64,000 nucleotides of DNA from Anisus vortex (taxonomy: Eukaryota; Mollusca; Gastropoda; Planorbidae), in NCBI GenBank assembly GCA_949126835.1, contig OX421507.1:13319852-13383851 (forward strand), written 5' to 3'. Position numbers and translations under genes: made by a program. The notes under the pieces are model-generated. The model was not told the origin of the DNA and made no database searches. It saw only the letters and a program-made list of their open reading frames with translations. Shown in pieces: positions 1-12,799 of the stretch. Position 1 is the first letter of the stretch; each line of letters begins with the position of its first letter.

Positions 1-780
1 AGTACAACCACCCTGGGGGGCTTCGGGCTGCACGAGTGGGGCCATTTGGTACCGTACCAAGAATTTTCTTCCCGGGCGTGACTCACTTCGCTGCCACCAA
101 TAATTGTATACAAATGAGTTTAAACAGAAGCACTTCTGGCAGGCTCCACAGTGTTTATGCGGAGAGTCGCGCGCGAGACAGATAGGAGCTGGTGCTGCTG
201 TGTGGGATGGTCGTCTGCAAGAGTTTCACTCCATTTGTTACAGTTTTCCGCCTCGGTATGGCCTCGGGCATGCTGGGTTAGTGTTTTGTGTCAAGACATA
301 AGTGTGTGTGTGTGCGCATGTGGCTAATGAGTGTGTGTGGGCATGTGGCTAATAGTATGATCTAGTGTATATATGTTTGTGTAAAGTGCGCGAGAGGTGT
401 GCGCAAGAAGGAAACATACATTGACGCTATTCTCTCTCTTTTTTTAAATTCTCTACTACAAACTCCAAGATATTAATCATACAAGTAAAGCACAGACCGT
501 ATTCTTGAGTGAATGCTGGGTGGTCCGTAGATAGAGAGGGTCTCTGCAGTCTCTGGTGTTCTGAATGTCATCATTCGTATCCCCCAAGAAGGCCGTATTC
601 AATCCAACCAAACATTGTGGATACATTCGGTATGAATCTATTTTGAGCAATTTTTTTTATTTAGGTTGGACACATAGTCTTCTTACATACAAAGTCAAAG
701 TTTCACGACAAAGGTTAAGGGGAATGTGTCTAGGCCTATGTATATTATATATTTATACACACATAATCTATATATATATG
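1..780. other. Unassigned stretch, no gene recognised
   Basis: Mixed-composition DNA with a GT-rich patch near 301-350. Short open frames on both strands show no domain, signal peptide or family resemblance that I recognise. It could be a degraded repeat or the flank of a gene outside the window. Confidence 0.4.
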
Positions 781-1727
<947 letters not shown>

Positions 1728-2473
1728 GAGTAGACTGAGTGCATCACAGTGAATGATGAAGTAGACTGAGTGCATCACAGTGAATGATGAAGTAGACTGA
1801 GTGCATCACAGTGAATGATGAAGTAGACTGAGTGCATCACAGTGAATGATGAAGTAGACTGAGTGCATCACAGTGAATGATGAAGTAGACTGAGTGCATC
1901 ACAGTGAATGATGAAGTAGACTGAGTGCATCACAGTGAATGATGGAGTAGACTGAGTGCATCTCAGTGAATGATGAAGTAGACTGAGTGCATCACAGTGA
2001 ATGATGGAGTAGACTGAGTGCATCACAGTGAATGATGAAGTAGACTGAGTGCATCACAGTGAATGATGAAGTAGACTGAGTGCATCACAGTGAATGATGA
2101 AGTAGACTGAGTGCATCACAGTGAATGATGAAGTAGACTGAGTGCATCACAGTGAATGATGGAGTAGACTGAGTGCATCACAGTGAATGATGGAGTAGAC
2201 TGAGTGCATCACAGTGAATGATGGAGTAGACTGAGTGCATCACAGTGAATGATGGAGTAGACTGAGTGCATCACAGTGAATGATGGAGTAGACTGAGTGC
2301 ATCACAGTGAGTGATGGAGTAGACTGAGTGCATCACAGTGAGTGATGGAGTAGACTGAGTGCATCACAGTGAGTGATGGAGTAGACTGAGTGCATCACAG
2401 TGAATGATGGAGTAGACTGAGTGCATCACAGTGAGTGATGGAGTAGACTGAGTGCATCACAGTGAATGATGGA
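1728..2473. repeat. 31-bp minisatellite, about 24 copies
   Basis: Head-to-tail 31-bp unit containing tagactgagtgcatcacag, repeated with few substitutions. Variants are not randomly placed: units ending in gatgaa dominate the left half, gatgga the right half, and a gtgagtgatgg variant is confined to the last third. This is typical of local unit duplication. Confidence 0.97.
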
Positions 2474-2649
2474 CATAGCCTACGCACTTTTCTTTCAACA
2501 AAACTATTTTTCACATGAAGAAGGAAATGTGTAGTGACCGTTTTAGTTTTTTTTCGTAATTAGCTAGGCAGTAAAAAAAAAAAGGAATTAATGCATTTTA
2601 TTATATACGGCATACCGTGAAAATATATCTAATGTAAATCAATGATGTA

Positions 2650-2735
2650 GAATAGGGGGTCTGCAACCTTTTGATAAGAGTGCAACAAAGTAGGCCTTCT
2701 AATTCATTAAGCGTGCCAACAATCTAAAAGTCAAC
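2650..2735 (-). mobile_element. hAT-like element, terminal fragment
   Basis: Matches the 3' end of the complete short element at 14549-14749, read on the minus strand: the terminal ggtctgcaaccttttgataa corresponds to the inverted repeat, followed by ctaattcattaagcgtgcc. Only about 85 bases are recognisable. Confidence 0.65.
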
Positions 2736-3818
2736 CTGCATTTTTATTTTTTAGGAAATAAGAAACATATTGTTGCTTTCGGTTTTAAAAGACTATTTTT
2801 AGCAAATAGGTAGGGATCTCTGTTATTCTAACATCACTGATTTATATGTTCAAAATTATTGTGGTGATTGGCATATTATCGTCTTGTTTGCAATACATCG
2901 TGTAAAAGTGTCATAATTGACACATCAACCCCCCCAACGTCTAAAAGACCACAGTGTGTGAACAACTTATTCTTTGACACACCACCATGTCAAGATCAAA
3001 GCGTCCAACCCCCCCCCCCCCACCCCTCCCCTTGTCCCTTTCCACTCTTCTTGCTACAGATTGTAACGTATCACACCAACGGTTAAACAAACTAAGAAAC
3101 TAGTCACGTGGGCACACCAAAAAAAACTTTGTGAAACTTTAGACGCTTGTAACAAACGGCGCACGTTTTTCATAAGGCCGAGACCCCCTACTCCCCCCCC
3201 CTCCCCACACACCTATACACACATTCTTAACCCTCAATGCACCCGACGCCCCGGGTCCTTTTGGCGTTACTTAGCGTATGTTCCAAATTTGATATATTAG
3301 TGGATGGTTTCATTTTTTTCTTTTCTTTTCCAAGCCCTCTGACCAGCGCCTCGATCTTGTTTCCAAATGACTTTCATGCTACACACAAGAGCATGGTACT
3401 GAACGCGATCAGCGGTTCTAATCTTATGGGTGGTATGGCTAAGTACTCGTAGAGATAAGTGGAGTGTGGGTTCCCCGCGACAACTCCTGGCCTTCTAGCC
3501 ATATAGACCGACTACCCTTACGTCAAATTTAAAATAAAGAAAGAACTCCTATGAATTTAGCCTACGCCTTTAAAAACTGTGTGAAGTTTTTGCCTTAGTT
3601 TTAAAATGTGTAGATTCTATAAACAAACTTGTAAAATGTTAATACTGCACACAAGAACCGGAAGGGTTGTCCGTTTTTTTTAAGGCAATTATAGTATGGT
3701 GATCATAGTTCAGTTGCACCTGTTGCAGTTTTACACACTGCGGGCCTTGGGATCACGTAGTAGTCCCTCGCCACTCATTCCTTTGATGCCCTAAGCACGC
3801 GCTCCTTTTCGCTTAACA
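2736..3818. other. Unassigned AT-rich stretch with poly-C runs
   Basis: No gene recognised. C runs occur at about 3009-3020 and 3194-3203. Short open frames lack domain or signal features. Confidence 0.4.
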
Positions 3819-4960
3819 CAGAGGTCGGCAACCTAAGGCACGCGTGCAAGACTTGGCACGAAGAGCGATTTTCAAAGGCACGCGAGATATCTCCCAAAGA
3901 AAGAGATTTTTACGTACTGTTACGTCAGCCTAATTAATGGCTGCTGTGTGATAAACTTCATGAAAATCACAATGTATGTTGTCTGTTAAAGTTCAGGAAA
4001 GTTTGTGTGTAATTGTGTGTAAATTAAATATTTCATCATTGGGCGTGCGTTCTGTGATTGAATCTTTTGTAAAGAAAGTCGATTGCATAGTATATCACTC
4101 TTTCTTGATTTACAGACAATTCAAGTCTCGTCTGCAAGAAAATGATACGGAATATTATAGAGATCTGTTGTTGCATACATTGTTCATTGCATTAGACGAG
4201 GTTAAGTCTTGGATAGATTCGTTTCATTTCTGCAAGCAATTAAGGTGTTTCTTGATTTTAAAAAAATATTTCCGATATTGAATAAGGAGAACTGACTGTT
4301 GAAGTCGATGTTTCTGAATGACAAAGAGCTACATTTCAGTCAGTTGAACTTTACAAGGAAGGGGCTAGACCACTGGAATGGATTAGCATTGAAACTTTGA
4401 AACTGAATAAGTCTTGCTGTGAAATCAATTGGACAACATTTGCTACATTTAACTATTTCCCTAATTTAAGGAATATTTAGATAGATAGATTGATAGATAG
4501 GTAGATAGATAGATAGATGGGCTTTTCAGATGTACTTTGAAGTACTCAAAGTAAAGTTTTCTAAACAAAGGTAAGACTTTAAATTCATCGATTCATACAA
4601 CATTAAGCCTTACTGGCTTGATCTGGATTTTTTTTTATTGTAAAGATATTTGCAATTCTAAAATGCAGCAAATTAAATGTTAAACATTGAAAAACGTTTA
4701 TCAAAATATCCCAATTCGTGTGAAAGTCTGGAAGGAATCTGCTTAGGAAGGTCATCGGCTATTCCCAACTCTTTGGCATTCTCATTATTTCAGCTTTTGC
4801 TTCAACTTACATTTTTTTGAATAGATTTTATCATACATGGAAGCTGTTTCAAGCATACAAAGAGGTCACTTACGCTTGATCTCGCAGAAGTAACTAAATA
4901 TGTACCTGACATTGAACTGTTATAGAAGAGCATTCAAGAACAAGACGCTAATTAATTACA
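3819..4960 (+). pseudogene. Decayed hAT-superfamily transposon with transposase relics
   Basis: The left end (cagaggtcggcaacc, then ggcacgcgtgc and a gcgattttcaaaggcacgcg block) is the same terminus as the short hAT-like elements elsewhere in this window. Inside, in shifting frames, are short peptides typical of hAT transposases of the ZBED/SCAND3-like type: a segment near 4115-4180 with RDLLLHT, a segment near 4300-4360 with KSMFLNDKELHFSQL, and a C-terminal LAEVTKYVPDIELL near 4880-4925. Stops and frameshifts separate them, so no transposase could be made. The C-terminal peptide is closely matched by the minus-strand relic at 35300-36047. The right end is uncertain. Confidence 0.7.
4478..4519. 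repeat. Short GATA microsatellite
   Basis: About 40 bases of imperfect TAGA/GATA units inside the decayed hAT transposon. Confidence 0.9.
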
Positions 4961-5084
4961 ACAAACTAATTACATTCAAAATAGTTTTTAATGTTCATCT
5001 TCTTTAATTAGGCATAGGAATAATTTATTCTAAAATACATTTATTATTTCATTAAATGTAAGCGGCTTTTAAACTATCATTATG

Positions 5085-5334
5085 GATAGTTGGTCAAGCG
5101 GCAGTGCGTTAGGCTGGCATACCGAAGGTCCTGGGCTGGAATCCTGGTGGAGACTAGGATTTGTTCCAGGGCCTAGAAGTGTCCCTGAGTCTACCCAGCT
5201 CTGATGGGTACCTTTAGTTGGGGTAGTTTAGCTGAGCTTTGTGCTGGCCAAACAATCTCCTAGGATGCCTTGGCCACACCAAACTGGTGAACGCTGCTTT
5301 ACCGGCCCTATGGATCAATTTGGTACGAAGGTAT
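5085..5334 (+). mobile_element. tRNA-derived SINE, family A, near full length
   Basis: Begins with a Pol III A-box-like tagttggtcaagcggcagtg and a degraded B-box region, followed by a body with gtctacccagctctgatggg and aactggtgaacgctgctttac, ending at ggatcaatttggtacgaagg. The same order of blocks is seen at 10576, 13682, 25119, 51795 and 55589, and in the amplified copy at 21243. It is a short non-autonomous retroposon. Confidence 0.88.
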
Positions 5335-5514
5335 ACATTACTATACTATACTAGCAATATAAAATGCAATTGTTGTAATTATTAATGTTTTAAATATAAA
5401 CTTCTTAAATGGACAACCAATTTAGGCGGGAAATGTTTATTTACCACTGTTTAACGTATATTAAAGTTACACCTCTAACTGGCTCTAACTACATCTTGAA
5501 ATAATACTAGGCTA

Positions 5515-6190
5515 ATATTAAAAATAATGGTGCTTGTATAGCGCATATCTCGTTGATGACAGTTCTATGCAGGGCTGTGGAGTCGGAGTCGAAGAGTCGG
5601 AGTCGGAGGAATTTTGGGTACCTGGAGTCGGAGTCGGAGTCGGAAGTACAAAAATGTGAGGAGTCGGAGTTGGAGTCGGAACATTTATCTACCATTTATC
5701 AGTCGGAGTCGAAGAGTCGGAGTCGGAGGAAATTTTGGTACCTGGAGTCGGAGTTGGAGTCGGAAGTACACAAAACTGAAGAGTCGGAGTTGGAGTCGGA
5801 ACATTTATCTACCATTTATCAGTCGGAGTCGAAGAGTCGGAGTCGGAGGAAATTTTGGTACCTGGAGTCGGAGTTGGAATCGGAAGTACACAAAACTGAA
5901 GAGTCGGAGTTGGAGTCGGAACATTTATCTACCGACTCCACAGCCCTGGTTCTATGCGCTGACGACAGTTACAGAATACAGACAACGAACGAGAGACGAA
6001 AATGTAAATATGTATACGCAAATACTGCTAACGAAATAGGTGAGTCTTCAGCCGGCTCCTGATGGTGTCGTAGCTAGGGCTCTGACGAAGCTGTAGTGGG
6101 AGGTGATTCCAAGCGGACGGTCCCGCGTAGGAGAATGAACGTTGGCCAGCGGACACTAGCCTCTCACGAGGGATCCGCAGAGTAAGAAAG
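5515..6190 (-). pseudogene. LINE 3' fragment (RT C-terminus), split by a MITE
   Basis: Read on the minus strand, about 6185 to 5960 encodes the end of a non-LTR reverse transcriptase (SFSYAGPSAWNHLPL, then a SRLKTHLFR-like end and a stop). It matches the relic at 32940-33494. The 3' untranslated part continues into 5957-5985 and resumes at 5515-5569, with the MITE at 5570-5948 inserted between. The element is 5'-truncated and not functional. Confidence 0.8.
5570..5948. mobile_element. Complete hAT-type MITE with exact 8-bp target duplication
   Basis: Terminal inverted repeats cagggctgtggagtcgg and ccgactccacagccctg bound a 379-bp element. The flanking 8 bases are identical (gttctatg at 5562-5569 and 5949-5956), the signature of hAT transposition. 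The interior is three tandem copies of a 120-bp unit (starting 5581, 5701 and 5821), itself built of GTCGGA hexamers. There is no transposase, so it would depend on one supplied in trans. The termini resemble a widespread animal hAT family. Confidence 0.95.
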
Positions 6191-6224
6191 GAATACCATA
6201 ATGCTGGATTTGTATAACAAAAAA

Positions 6225-6500
6225 TAATCTAAAAAATAACTAAAAAGTACAATTAGTATTATTACAAAACATGACATTGTTTGTCATTACTATAATGAAA
6301 AGAAATTTGAGAAATTTAATTTGTACGTTAAAATGTTTAAATATGTTTCTAATTTTTTCTTTTTCGCAAAAAAATGCTTACAATATGTAACTTTAAAATT
6401 ATCAAACTATAAAAGGTAGTTGAAAATTATATAAATATTATATGACTATATAACTTATATTTACATTTTTAAACATTACATTAACTACCCAGTTTGTATA
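6225..6500 (-). repeat. AT-rich interspersed repeat, copy 1
   Basis: On the minus strand this region carries aaactgggtagttaatgtaa followed by an AT-rich run matching 31240-31500, with weaker similarity to 34715-34945. No terminal repeats or coding potential could be defined. Confidence 0.6.
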
Positions 6501-6540
6501 ATTACTACGTATCAACTCCGCTCTACTATAGTGGTCTTCA

Positions 6541-7600
6541 ATATCTCCGTTAACACTATAAAAGGAAATCTCCGGCTGAGATAAAAATATGAGCTAATAG
6601 CACTAATAGCTGGTGTTAAAATTGATAGATAAGTGATATTTGTTTAATACAATTTATACTATTTTTACTATAGCCCAATGAAAAAACAAAACAAAGTTCC
6701 ATTGTTTTTGGCGTTGTTCTTACTACGGCGCTAACAAAATTGTCTTTAAAAAATATTGTAGAGCAGGTTAATAATGTTGGCCACGGCTGAATTATTTAGA
6801 AATCCTAGTATGGCACACAAATAGGAAATTAACAGATAATCAGTCTCTGACGGTAAACAGCTTTATCAGTACCCAAACTTGCGCAAGTAAAAATAAATTC
6901 CTAAGATTACACAGTCTTATCAACTTTTTTCTTGTACAAATTAACGACCACCATATTATAGTCTACCTAAGCCCTAAGCGTTTGAATGTGTGTGTGTGTT
7001 TGGGGGGGGGGAGGGGGGGGTTCACTATCGGGATTTGAGAACCTCTCGGTTTGAGCTCAACCTGCCGGTATAAAGGTCGTTAAGAAAACAAAGAGACCCA
7101 TGTCTGGGTTGGTGACCTTGAAGACAGTGTACGGAGTGCAAGCCAGGGAGAGGGGGAAATGGAGGGGGGGGAGAGGGAGAAAAAAGGAATAAAGGGAAGC
7201 CGGTGGGAGGTGGGGGGGGGGGGAAGGAGTTTGGCTCACTCAAGGCAAGACCCTCAAGGGCAGAGAACCACTTGTTGTTTGTAGTACATGTTCCTTGCTC
7301 TTTTAGTTGTTGAGTATTTTAAACATATTTTATCTATGTATCTATCTATATATCATCTCTCTTTATCTATCTATCATTTATCGCTCTCTCTATCTTAACG
7401 TGGTCCATGGCCCATATGGTGCAGCAGACAACTATAATTAGATCAATTGAACCAAGATCAGCATAAATAAATAACAAAATAAATAACTAAAAAATAATAA
7501 CAAAAAATAACGCACATTACATTATCGAAATTCTTTTTTAAAATAGTATACTTTTTTTAATTGTTTGAAAACTTTACCAAAAAATGTGTGGACGAATTAG
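6541..7600. other. Unassigned stretch with poly-G tracts
   Basis: Single-copy-looking AT-rich DNA. G runs are present at about 7002-7020, 7167-7172 and 7211-7222. Proline-rich frames opposite these runs are compositional artefacts. Confidence 0.4.
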
Positions 7601-7610
7601 AGGCTTTTTA

Positions 7611-8030
7611 CTCCCTTTCTATTAACGCACACTGTCTGTCTGTCTGTCTGCTTGGTTGCTTGCTTGGAAAACTTCAAAACTTTGCATCGATTTTTCGACC
7701 ACTTCCCGTCGCCCAATCGAGCTGAAACTTGGGTAGCAGACTTGTCCAGACTAACAATACATTCTATCATATTTTCAGCATCATAGCCTTTGGAATAGTC
7801 ACTAATACCTTAGACCAATTTGCGAATCGAAGAAAACGGAAACATGGCTTGCTCTACCGGAAGAGACGAAAGTAAAAAAACTTTTCGGATATGTTCGTTT
7901 TTACGAGATAAATAGAATGAAAACTACACAATATAGCCGAATCAAAGCGAGTTATCTTTTTATGGTTTTTGCGGGCCAAAGCTAAAAAAAAAAAGGATGC
8001 GCAAAATTTTAGTGTGAAAATTCATAAGGA
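7611..8030. mobile_element. MITE with CTCCCTTT end, copy 1 (partial)
   Basis: Left end ta|ctccctttctatt and an internal block tcgatttttcgaccacttcc match the complete element at 40780-41230, as does a distal ccaaagcta block before an A-run and atgcgc. The right terminal repeat is not found, so the copy is truncated or diverged. Confidence 0.65.
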
Positions 8031-8040
8031 TATAAAACTG

Positions 8041-8170
8041 TGTTTATCCTCCCCCCCCCCCCCCTTACTACCGTGTAGGCCCTACATTGTCCAAGATGCA
8101 AAAAAGTGTCTTTGAAAAATGCAGTTTAAAAACTCAGAACAATTCCAGGAAAAAGTACCTTCTAATCTAT
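8041..8170. other. Spacer with a C homopolymer
   Basis: About 130 bases with a C run near 8050-8064. No other feature seen. Confidence 0.5.
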
Positions 8171-8179
8171 TATTAGAGC

Positions 8180-8447
8180 CAAAGACTTTAATGAAATGGA
8201 CCGCTTGCTATATTTTTTTTCCGTGCACACACTATCTTTAATGTCTCCTAAACTTCATTTAAAACTTTCGCTGTAGGCCTATACAACTTTCTATTTTAAT
8301 CTCAATTTCCCATTGAGAAAATCTTAGCAAATTACTAAACCGGAAGTCTATAGGACGTAGTGCGATCGGAAATTCCAAAAAGAAGATATTCGATTCATCA
8401 AATAGCAGAAATATTAAAGCAAGCGGTCTATCTTATTATAGTCTTTG
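8180..8447. mobile_element. MITE of the ggaccgcttgc family, copy 1
   Basis: Left end caaagactttaatgaaatgg then accgcttgct. Right end agcaagcggtctatcttatt then atagtctttg. These are imperfect inverted repeats matching the complete element at 44290-44579. The flanks show only an approximate 8-base duplication (ttagagcc and ttagaacg). There is no coding sequence. Confidence 0.82.
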
Positions 8448-8836
8448 TTAGAACGTAACAATAAACAGGCTAAAGGTGGAACGTAGATAGATCTAGAGTA
8501 GAGTGTCGTTTTAAGTCATTTCAGAAATGTAGCGCTCCTCTCCATGATGTTACATAAAGCTTGTTGAGTGCACTCTATTTCCAGAACTTATAAGTTTTCG
8601 TGGTGACAGTGGGTGAGGCAACCAACACGAGTTGAAGAGGGAGGGTCTTTAAACACGTCTTTAATGGAGTATATCATCCTAGAATTCCTAAATTGTAAAC
8701 TGTTCGTTCCTATAGTTTAGGTGCCACAGAGCCAATGAAGCGCAGTACAAAGGACTTCTTTTTGTGTCTAACAACTGTAGGAATAAGCATGGAACAAGGA
8801 GCAAAACCCCAGTGTTATATTATGATACAGAAGATT
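8448..8836. other. Unassigned stretch
   Basis: No gene or repeat recognised in this roughly 390-base interval. Confidence 0.4.
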
Positions 8837-9100
8837 AATGCGTCCTAAGCTTATCCGTTTTGTCTTGTATTTTGATTAGTGCTTTAAGTGATTTTCAGAT
8901 AGGCCTATTGTTTTTCCTGGTGGTTCTCATGTAACCCATTACATGGTAGGATGCCACTTAGAAAGAGAAAGGACATACATGCATTGGTTCTTGCACATGG
9001 GATAAAAAACTAAGTTTTTATCATCCTCGTGAATAACTGATCATTGTATTATATTGTTGCAGTGTTGTATTTCCAAGCTAGAATCTTTGTGAATTATCAT
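8837..9100 (-). mobile_element. LINE family C, 3' end fragment
   Basis: Minus-strand copy of the same 3' end seen at 57396-57690 and, on the plus strand, at 25838-26045 and 52780-52945. Shared landmarks include cattggttcttgcacatggg and the complement of a cattacatggtaggatgcc block. It is heavily diverged and 5'-truncated. Confidence 0.7.
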
Positions 9101-9133
9101 TATTTTTTACTCTTTGCCATACTTCCTTTAGTG

Positions 9134-9215
9134 CAGTGATCGGCAACCAAAGGCACGCTTGCCAGACGCAATTTTCAATGGCACGCGGTAGACTCCAAAA
9201 ATAAAAAAAGGCAAT
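9134..9215 (+). mobile_element. hAT-like element, left terminal fragment
   Basis: Starts cagtgatcggcaacc, then aaggcacgcttgcc and caattttcaatggcacgcgg, the same left terminus as 3819, 14549 and 56209. The rest of the element is not recognisable downstream. Confidence 0.7.
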
Positions 9216-10575
9216 CTTCTTCAAGAAATTAAGTACTCTAGTATTTATAGGTTTAGTGATTTAACTATTGCTACTACACTTGTCAGCTCTGAATATTCAC
9301 TAGTAATGAGCCTTCAAACAAAATTAAAATTGACAGGAGCTAATGGCACATAAAAACAAACAAAAAACGACAGATCTCTACGTCTGCCCCGGCTTCTAAT
9401 AAACGTAGTCCGAGGTTTCAACCTTCTATATTTATTGTGAACTTTCTATAAATCTTCGGATGACCTGGATTAAGGCAGGTCATCTAATTAAATCCATGCA
9501 CTAGTGACAGATAAGGTTTTTGGAGAAAAGTACATAGAAAACCTTTTTATTTTGTGTGGGGAGGGGGGGGGGATTGTATTTCGCTCGAGACAACCCCGAG
9601 GTTCACACGGAGTCGAGTTGCGTGCTGCCCGCCCCCCCCCTGTGCGCGTGAGTAAAGGAAGCAAGGGGAGATAAACTTTCTCGATAAGGGCCACAAGTTT
9701 GCTGTTTACCAGTCGGTGCGCGCCGAACGAGGGGAAAACTTTTCAACACGTTTTTTGGGGGGGGGGGGGGGCGTAAAAAAAAAACAACAACCACACAACC
9801 TCTGGACAAACCCAAGTGTACGTATTGTATGTACGTAGCAACCCGCCCTCCACCCCCACCCCCACCCCCATTCTCCAACTTCCTCTCCCTGCAGGCATGT
9901 CTTCACTTTCCCGCCCCCTCCCTACTCTCCCTTGTTGTCCAAAAGAGAAACAACTTATCGTCTGCACGTGCAAGTGTTCTAGATGAGCAAGGGGAGATAA
10001 ATTTAATATTATTCCAGAAAGATGTGATTTTTTATTTTATTTCCTGTGTGTTTGTGTGTGTGTGTTTATATATATATATATATATATATATATTTTCCAT
10101 GTTATATAAAGAACACGTGTCATAAAGAGGAGCTTACTCGGGTATTCTTTCAGAAGCTGGAGAGGTAGCGTTTAGAAAAAAAAGCCTTTTAGAGAAAAAA
10201 AAAAGAGATTTGGGTTGGAAAACGAACGGATAGGCCTACCATTGTTGTATAGTAAAATTCGGAGGTGTGGTCTAGTGCCCCACCACCTCCCATATTCACT
10301 CCACACTCTAACACAACAAGGGCGCCAAAAAACAAAAGCTCCACACACACACACACGTACACACACTTATCTGAGACCGAGTGCTGACTACTTAACCTTT
10401 TTTATGTTTAGCTTTATCTCAAATTTCCATTTGGGGTGTACGGTTGTCTTTTGTTTCAATTAACCTTTCGGCGAACCCCCATGTGTGGAGTTGTTGAGAA
10501 AGTTGTCGCTCCTGTAAATTTAACGTCAGCTACAATCTTAAAAAAAATAAAAAAATAACATAGCTAGATCTATAT
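9216..10575. other. Unassigned stretch with homopolymers and simple repeats
   Basis: Contains G or C runs near 9560, 9633 and 9758-9771, CA/GT tracts and a (TA)n tract near 10067-10092. Several overlapping frames have no recognisable protein feature. Confidence 0.45.
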
Positions 10576-10800
10576 GAGGCACGGGCTTTCTAGTGGCATC
10601 GGGCTGGACTGGCTAATCGAAAGTCCCAGGTTCCAATCCTGGTGAAGGCTAGGATTTGTTTACAGGTCTAAATGAATACCTGACAGGAGTTGTGGCTAAG
10701 TAAGGCATCCGGGCATTGTGCTGGCCACACATCCCCTAGTATGACGTGTTGACAGAAGCTCATGAACGCTGCTTCACTTGCTCTACGGATCGAATTTGTC
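10576..10800 (+). mobile_element. tRNA-derived SINE, family A
   Basis: Same block order as the copy at 5085: a degenerate A box, B box aggttccaatcctggt, aggctaggatttgttta, gggcattgtgctggccacac, and a gctcatgaacgctgcttcac end. The central 39-base segment is shorter and diverged. Confidence 0.85.
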
Positions 10801-11125
10801 TAAAAGGGGTTGCTTACTTTTATTAGGATAAACTATTATTCAGCATACAATATTCGAATGGCATTGTGTTAGACGCACTATCTTCTCGTAACGCTTGGTT
10901 CTGAATTTTAATAATGAGCCACACCCCCCTTCCTCTCCATTTTCTCCACCCCAACATGTCTTTTAATTAAGGAACAATTAAATCTCTATAAATGGCCAAA
11001 ATGTGCTCTGTGCTTGTCCAAAACTCCATATACAATTTTACCATCCTTTAAATTTCAAATTTCGTGATCTTCTACGACAAACAAGAACACCGCACCATCT
11101 ATTTTACTTGCGGTTACCACTTTGA
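10801..11125. other. Unassigned AT-rich stretch
   Basis: Nothing recognised. Confidence 0.4.
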
Positions 11126-11129
11126 TTTA

Positions 11130-11537
11130 CGAAAAAGAAACATGTAGGCCTACAGCGTATGTTGTATTTAATATATTTGTTGCTGGACTAAATGGCCACC
11201 TAATTGACCCTTCTCCTGACCTGAAACATATAGGCCTACAGTGCCCTACAGCCTATGTTGTATTTGATATATTTGTTGCTGGACTAAATGACCACCTAAT
11301 TGACCTACAGCCTATGTTGTATTTAATATATTTGTTGCTGGACTAAATGACCACCTAATTGACCCTTCTCCTGACCTGAAACATATAGGCCTACAGTGCC
11401 CTACAGCCTATGTTGTATTTGATATATTTGTTGCTGGACTAAATGGCCACCTAATTGACCTACAGCCTATGTTGTATTTGATATATTTGTTGCTGGACTA
11501 AATGGCCACCTAATTGACCCTTCTCCTGACCTGAATG
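11130..11537. repeat. Nested tandem repeat, five units of two lengths
   Basis: A core (gttgtatttgatatatttgt, then gctggactaaatg and accacctaattgac) recurs five times. It alternates with or without a spacer containing ccttctcctgacctgaaaca and tataggcctacagtgcccta, giving long and short units. This is a higher-order tandem array; open frames across it are repeat artefacts. Confidence 0.9.
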
Positions 11538-12725
11538 TTCCCCCAGTTTGACCTTTTCCTATTCAGTTCACGTGACCGGAGCCAGTTTAGCTTACTGTCG
11601 TAAATTTCGGAGGGTGTACAATGGGTGGGGGGGGGGAGGGGTCACGTGGTGGAAATGTCCACGGGACACAAGGACCAATTGACGTGGACCTGTTAAACCC
11701 CCCCCCCCCCCGAGGAGATTTATGGCTCCTGATTAGGTGGTTGTTTTGTGTGTGTGTGTGTGGGGGTATTTTTCTTGGTTCTATGTGATACATATTTTAC
11801 GACTATTTGATACTTCGAAACATTGTCCGAAACAATGCGGTGGGAACCATGGGGGGGGGGGGAAGGGGAGTGTATTCATCTTGTTCAATAACCGTTAATA
11901 ACCATGTGAGTTGTGAAGGGAAAAAAAAAGGGGGGGGGGGGGTGAAATTAACAAAGCAGCTTCCATATTCCATTAACAATTTTCATTCATGTTCAACTTT
12001 GGGTCTTGGACATTTAGTACAAATTATTTTGCCTCCACCAATCCACTTCTCCTCAGCGAGACATCCAAGATACTAGATTCATTACAAGATTGAATACTGA
12101 CAAGTTATTAAGTAAATCGATACCGTGTCAATACAAATCAGTTTAGAGGGATTTCGGCTCACAAGTAATTTTTTGAGCCGAGGTTTATGTAGAAATAGTG
12201 TGTCCAAACATTAACATTTTCTACCGCGTTCAGTAATGAGAGTAGTGGTACAATTTCCTATTGAGAATATCATGAATATCAACAGGAAGCGTAATGAAAA
12301 GTTGTTAGAATACCTTTACATAGTGATAACCTATTTGGAATATATTCTACAACTGTAATAGTTTAATATCAAACTTTTTTTTATAAATTTTCTTTGGGTC
12401 CCATTAGCTTTGTTTAGAATTCATAAATATACTAGAAATCATAAAATGTATAAAACTCATAAATGTACTAATCAATTTATGAAAGTCTATAGTGTGCTTT
12501 TGGTAATGCGCTCCTCTTAAAGCCTCTACGATAAACTTTAAGATGAGTGAATGAAGGCTTTACATTCTGTTTCAAGCCCCTTGGACAATCAATATTTAAA
12601 AATCAATACTTATTGATCGACAGTTGCTTTTTTTTTCGTTCTGTTATCTTTACCACATCTGGTGAAAACTCAACAATAATTTATATTGTAACGGTCATAT
12701 AGTAAACTCTTTTCATACACTTCAA
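11538..12725. other. Unassigned stretch with G and C homopolymers
   Basis: G or C runs occur near 11627-11636, 11697-11711, 11850-11861 and 11930-11942. The remainder is AT-rich with no gene recognised. Confidence 0.45.
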
Positions 12726-12798
12726 GGCTCCATAGCTCAGTTGGTTAGAGCGTCTGCCTAGTAAGCAGAAGGTCGAGGGTTCGACTCCCCCTGGAGCC
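12726..12798 (+). tRNA. tRNA-Thr (anticodon AGT)
   Basis: A 73-base cloverleaf. Acceptor stem GGCTCCA pairs with TGGAGCC, D arm is GCTC/GAGC, anticodon stem TCTGC/GCAGA encloses loop CTAGTAA, so the anticodon is AGT (Thr, ACU codons), and the T arm has TTCGACT. There is no intron. The only defect is an A opposite C at pair 50:64. Discriminator base is T at 12799, and a T run near 12825-12831 could serve as Pol III terminator. An identical gene lies at 18841-18913 on the other strand. Confidence 0.97.
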
Positions 12799-12799
12799 T

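Noticed and set aside
1728..2473. CRISPR-like regular repeats of 31 bp
   Set aside because: There are no spacers between units, and the context is eukaryotic; it is a direct tandem array.
5085..5160. Possible tRNA gene in SINE heads
   Set aside because: The SINE family A heads keep Pol III boxes but no cloverleaf, and they are followed by a conserved non-tRNA body.
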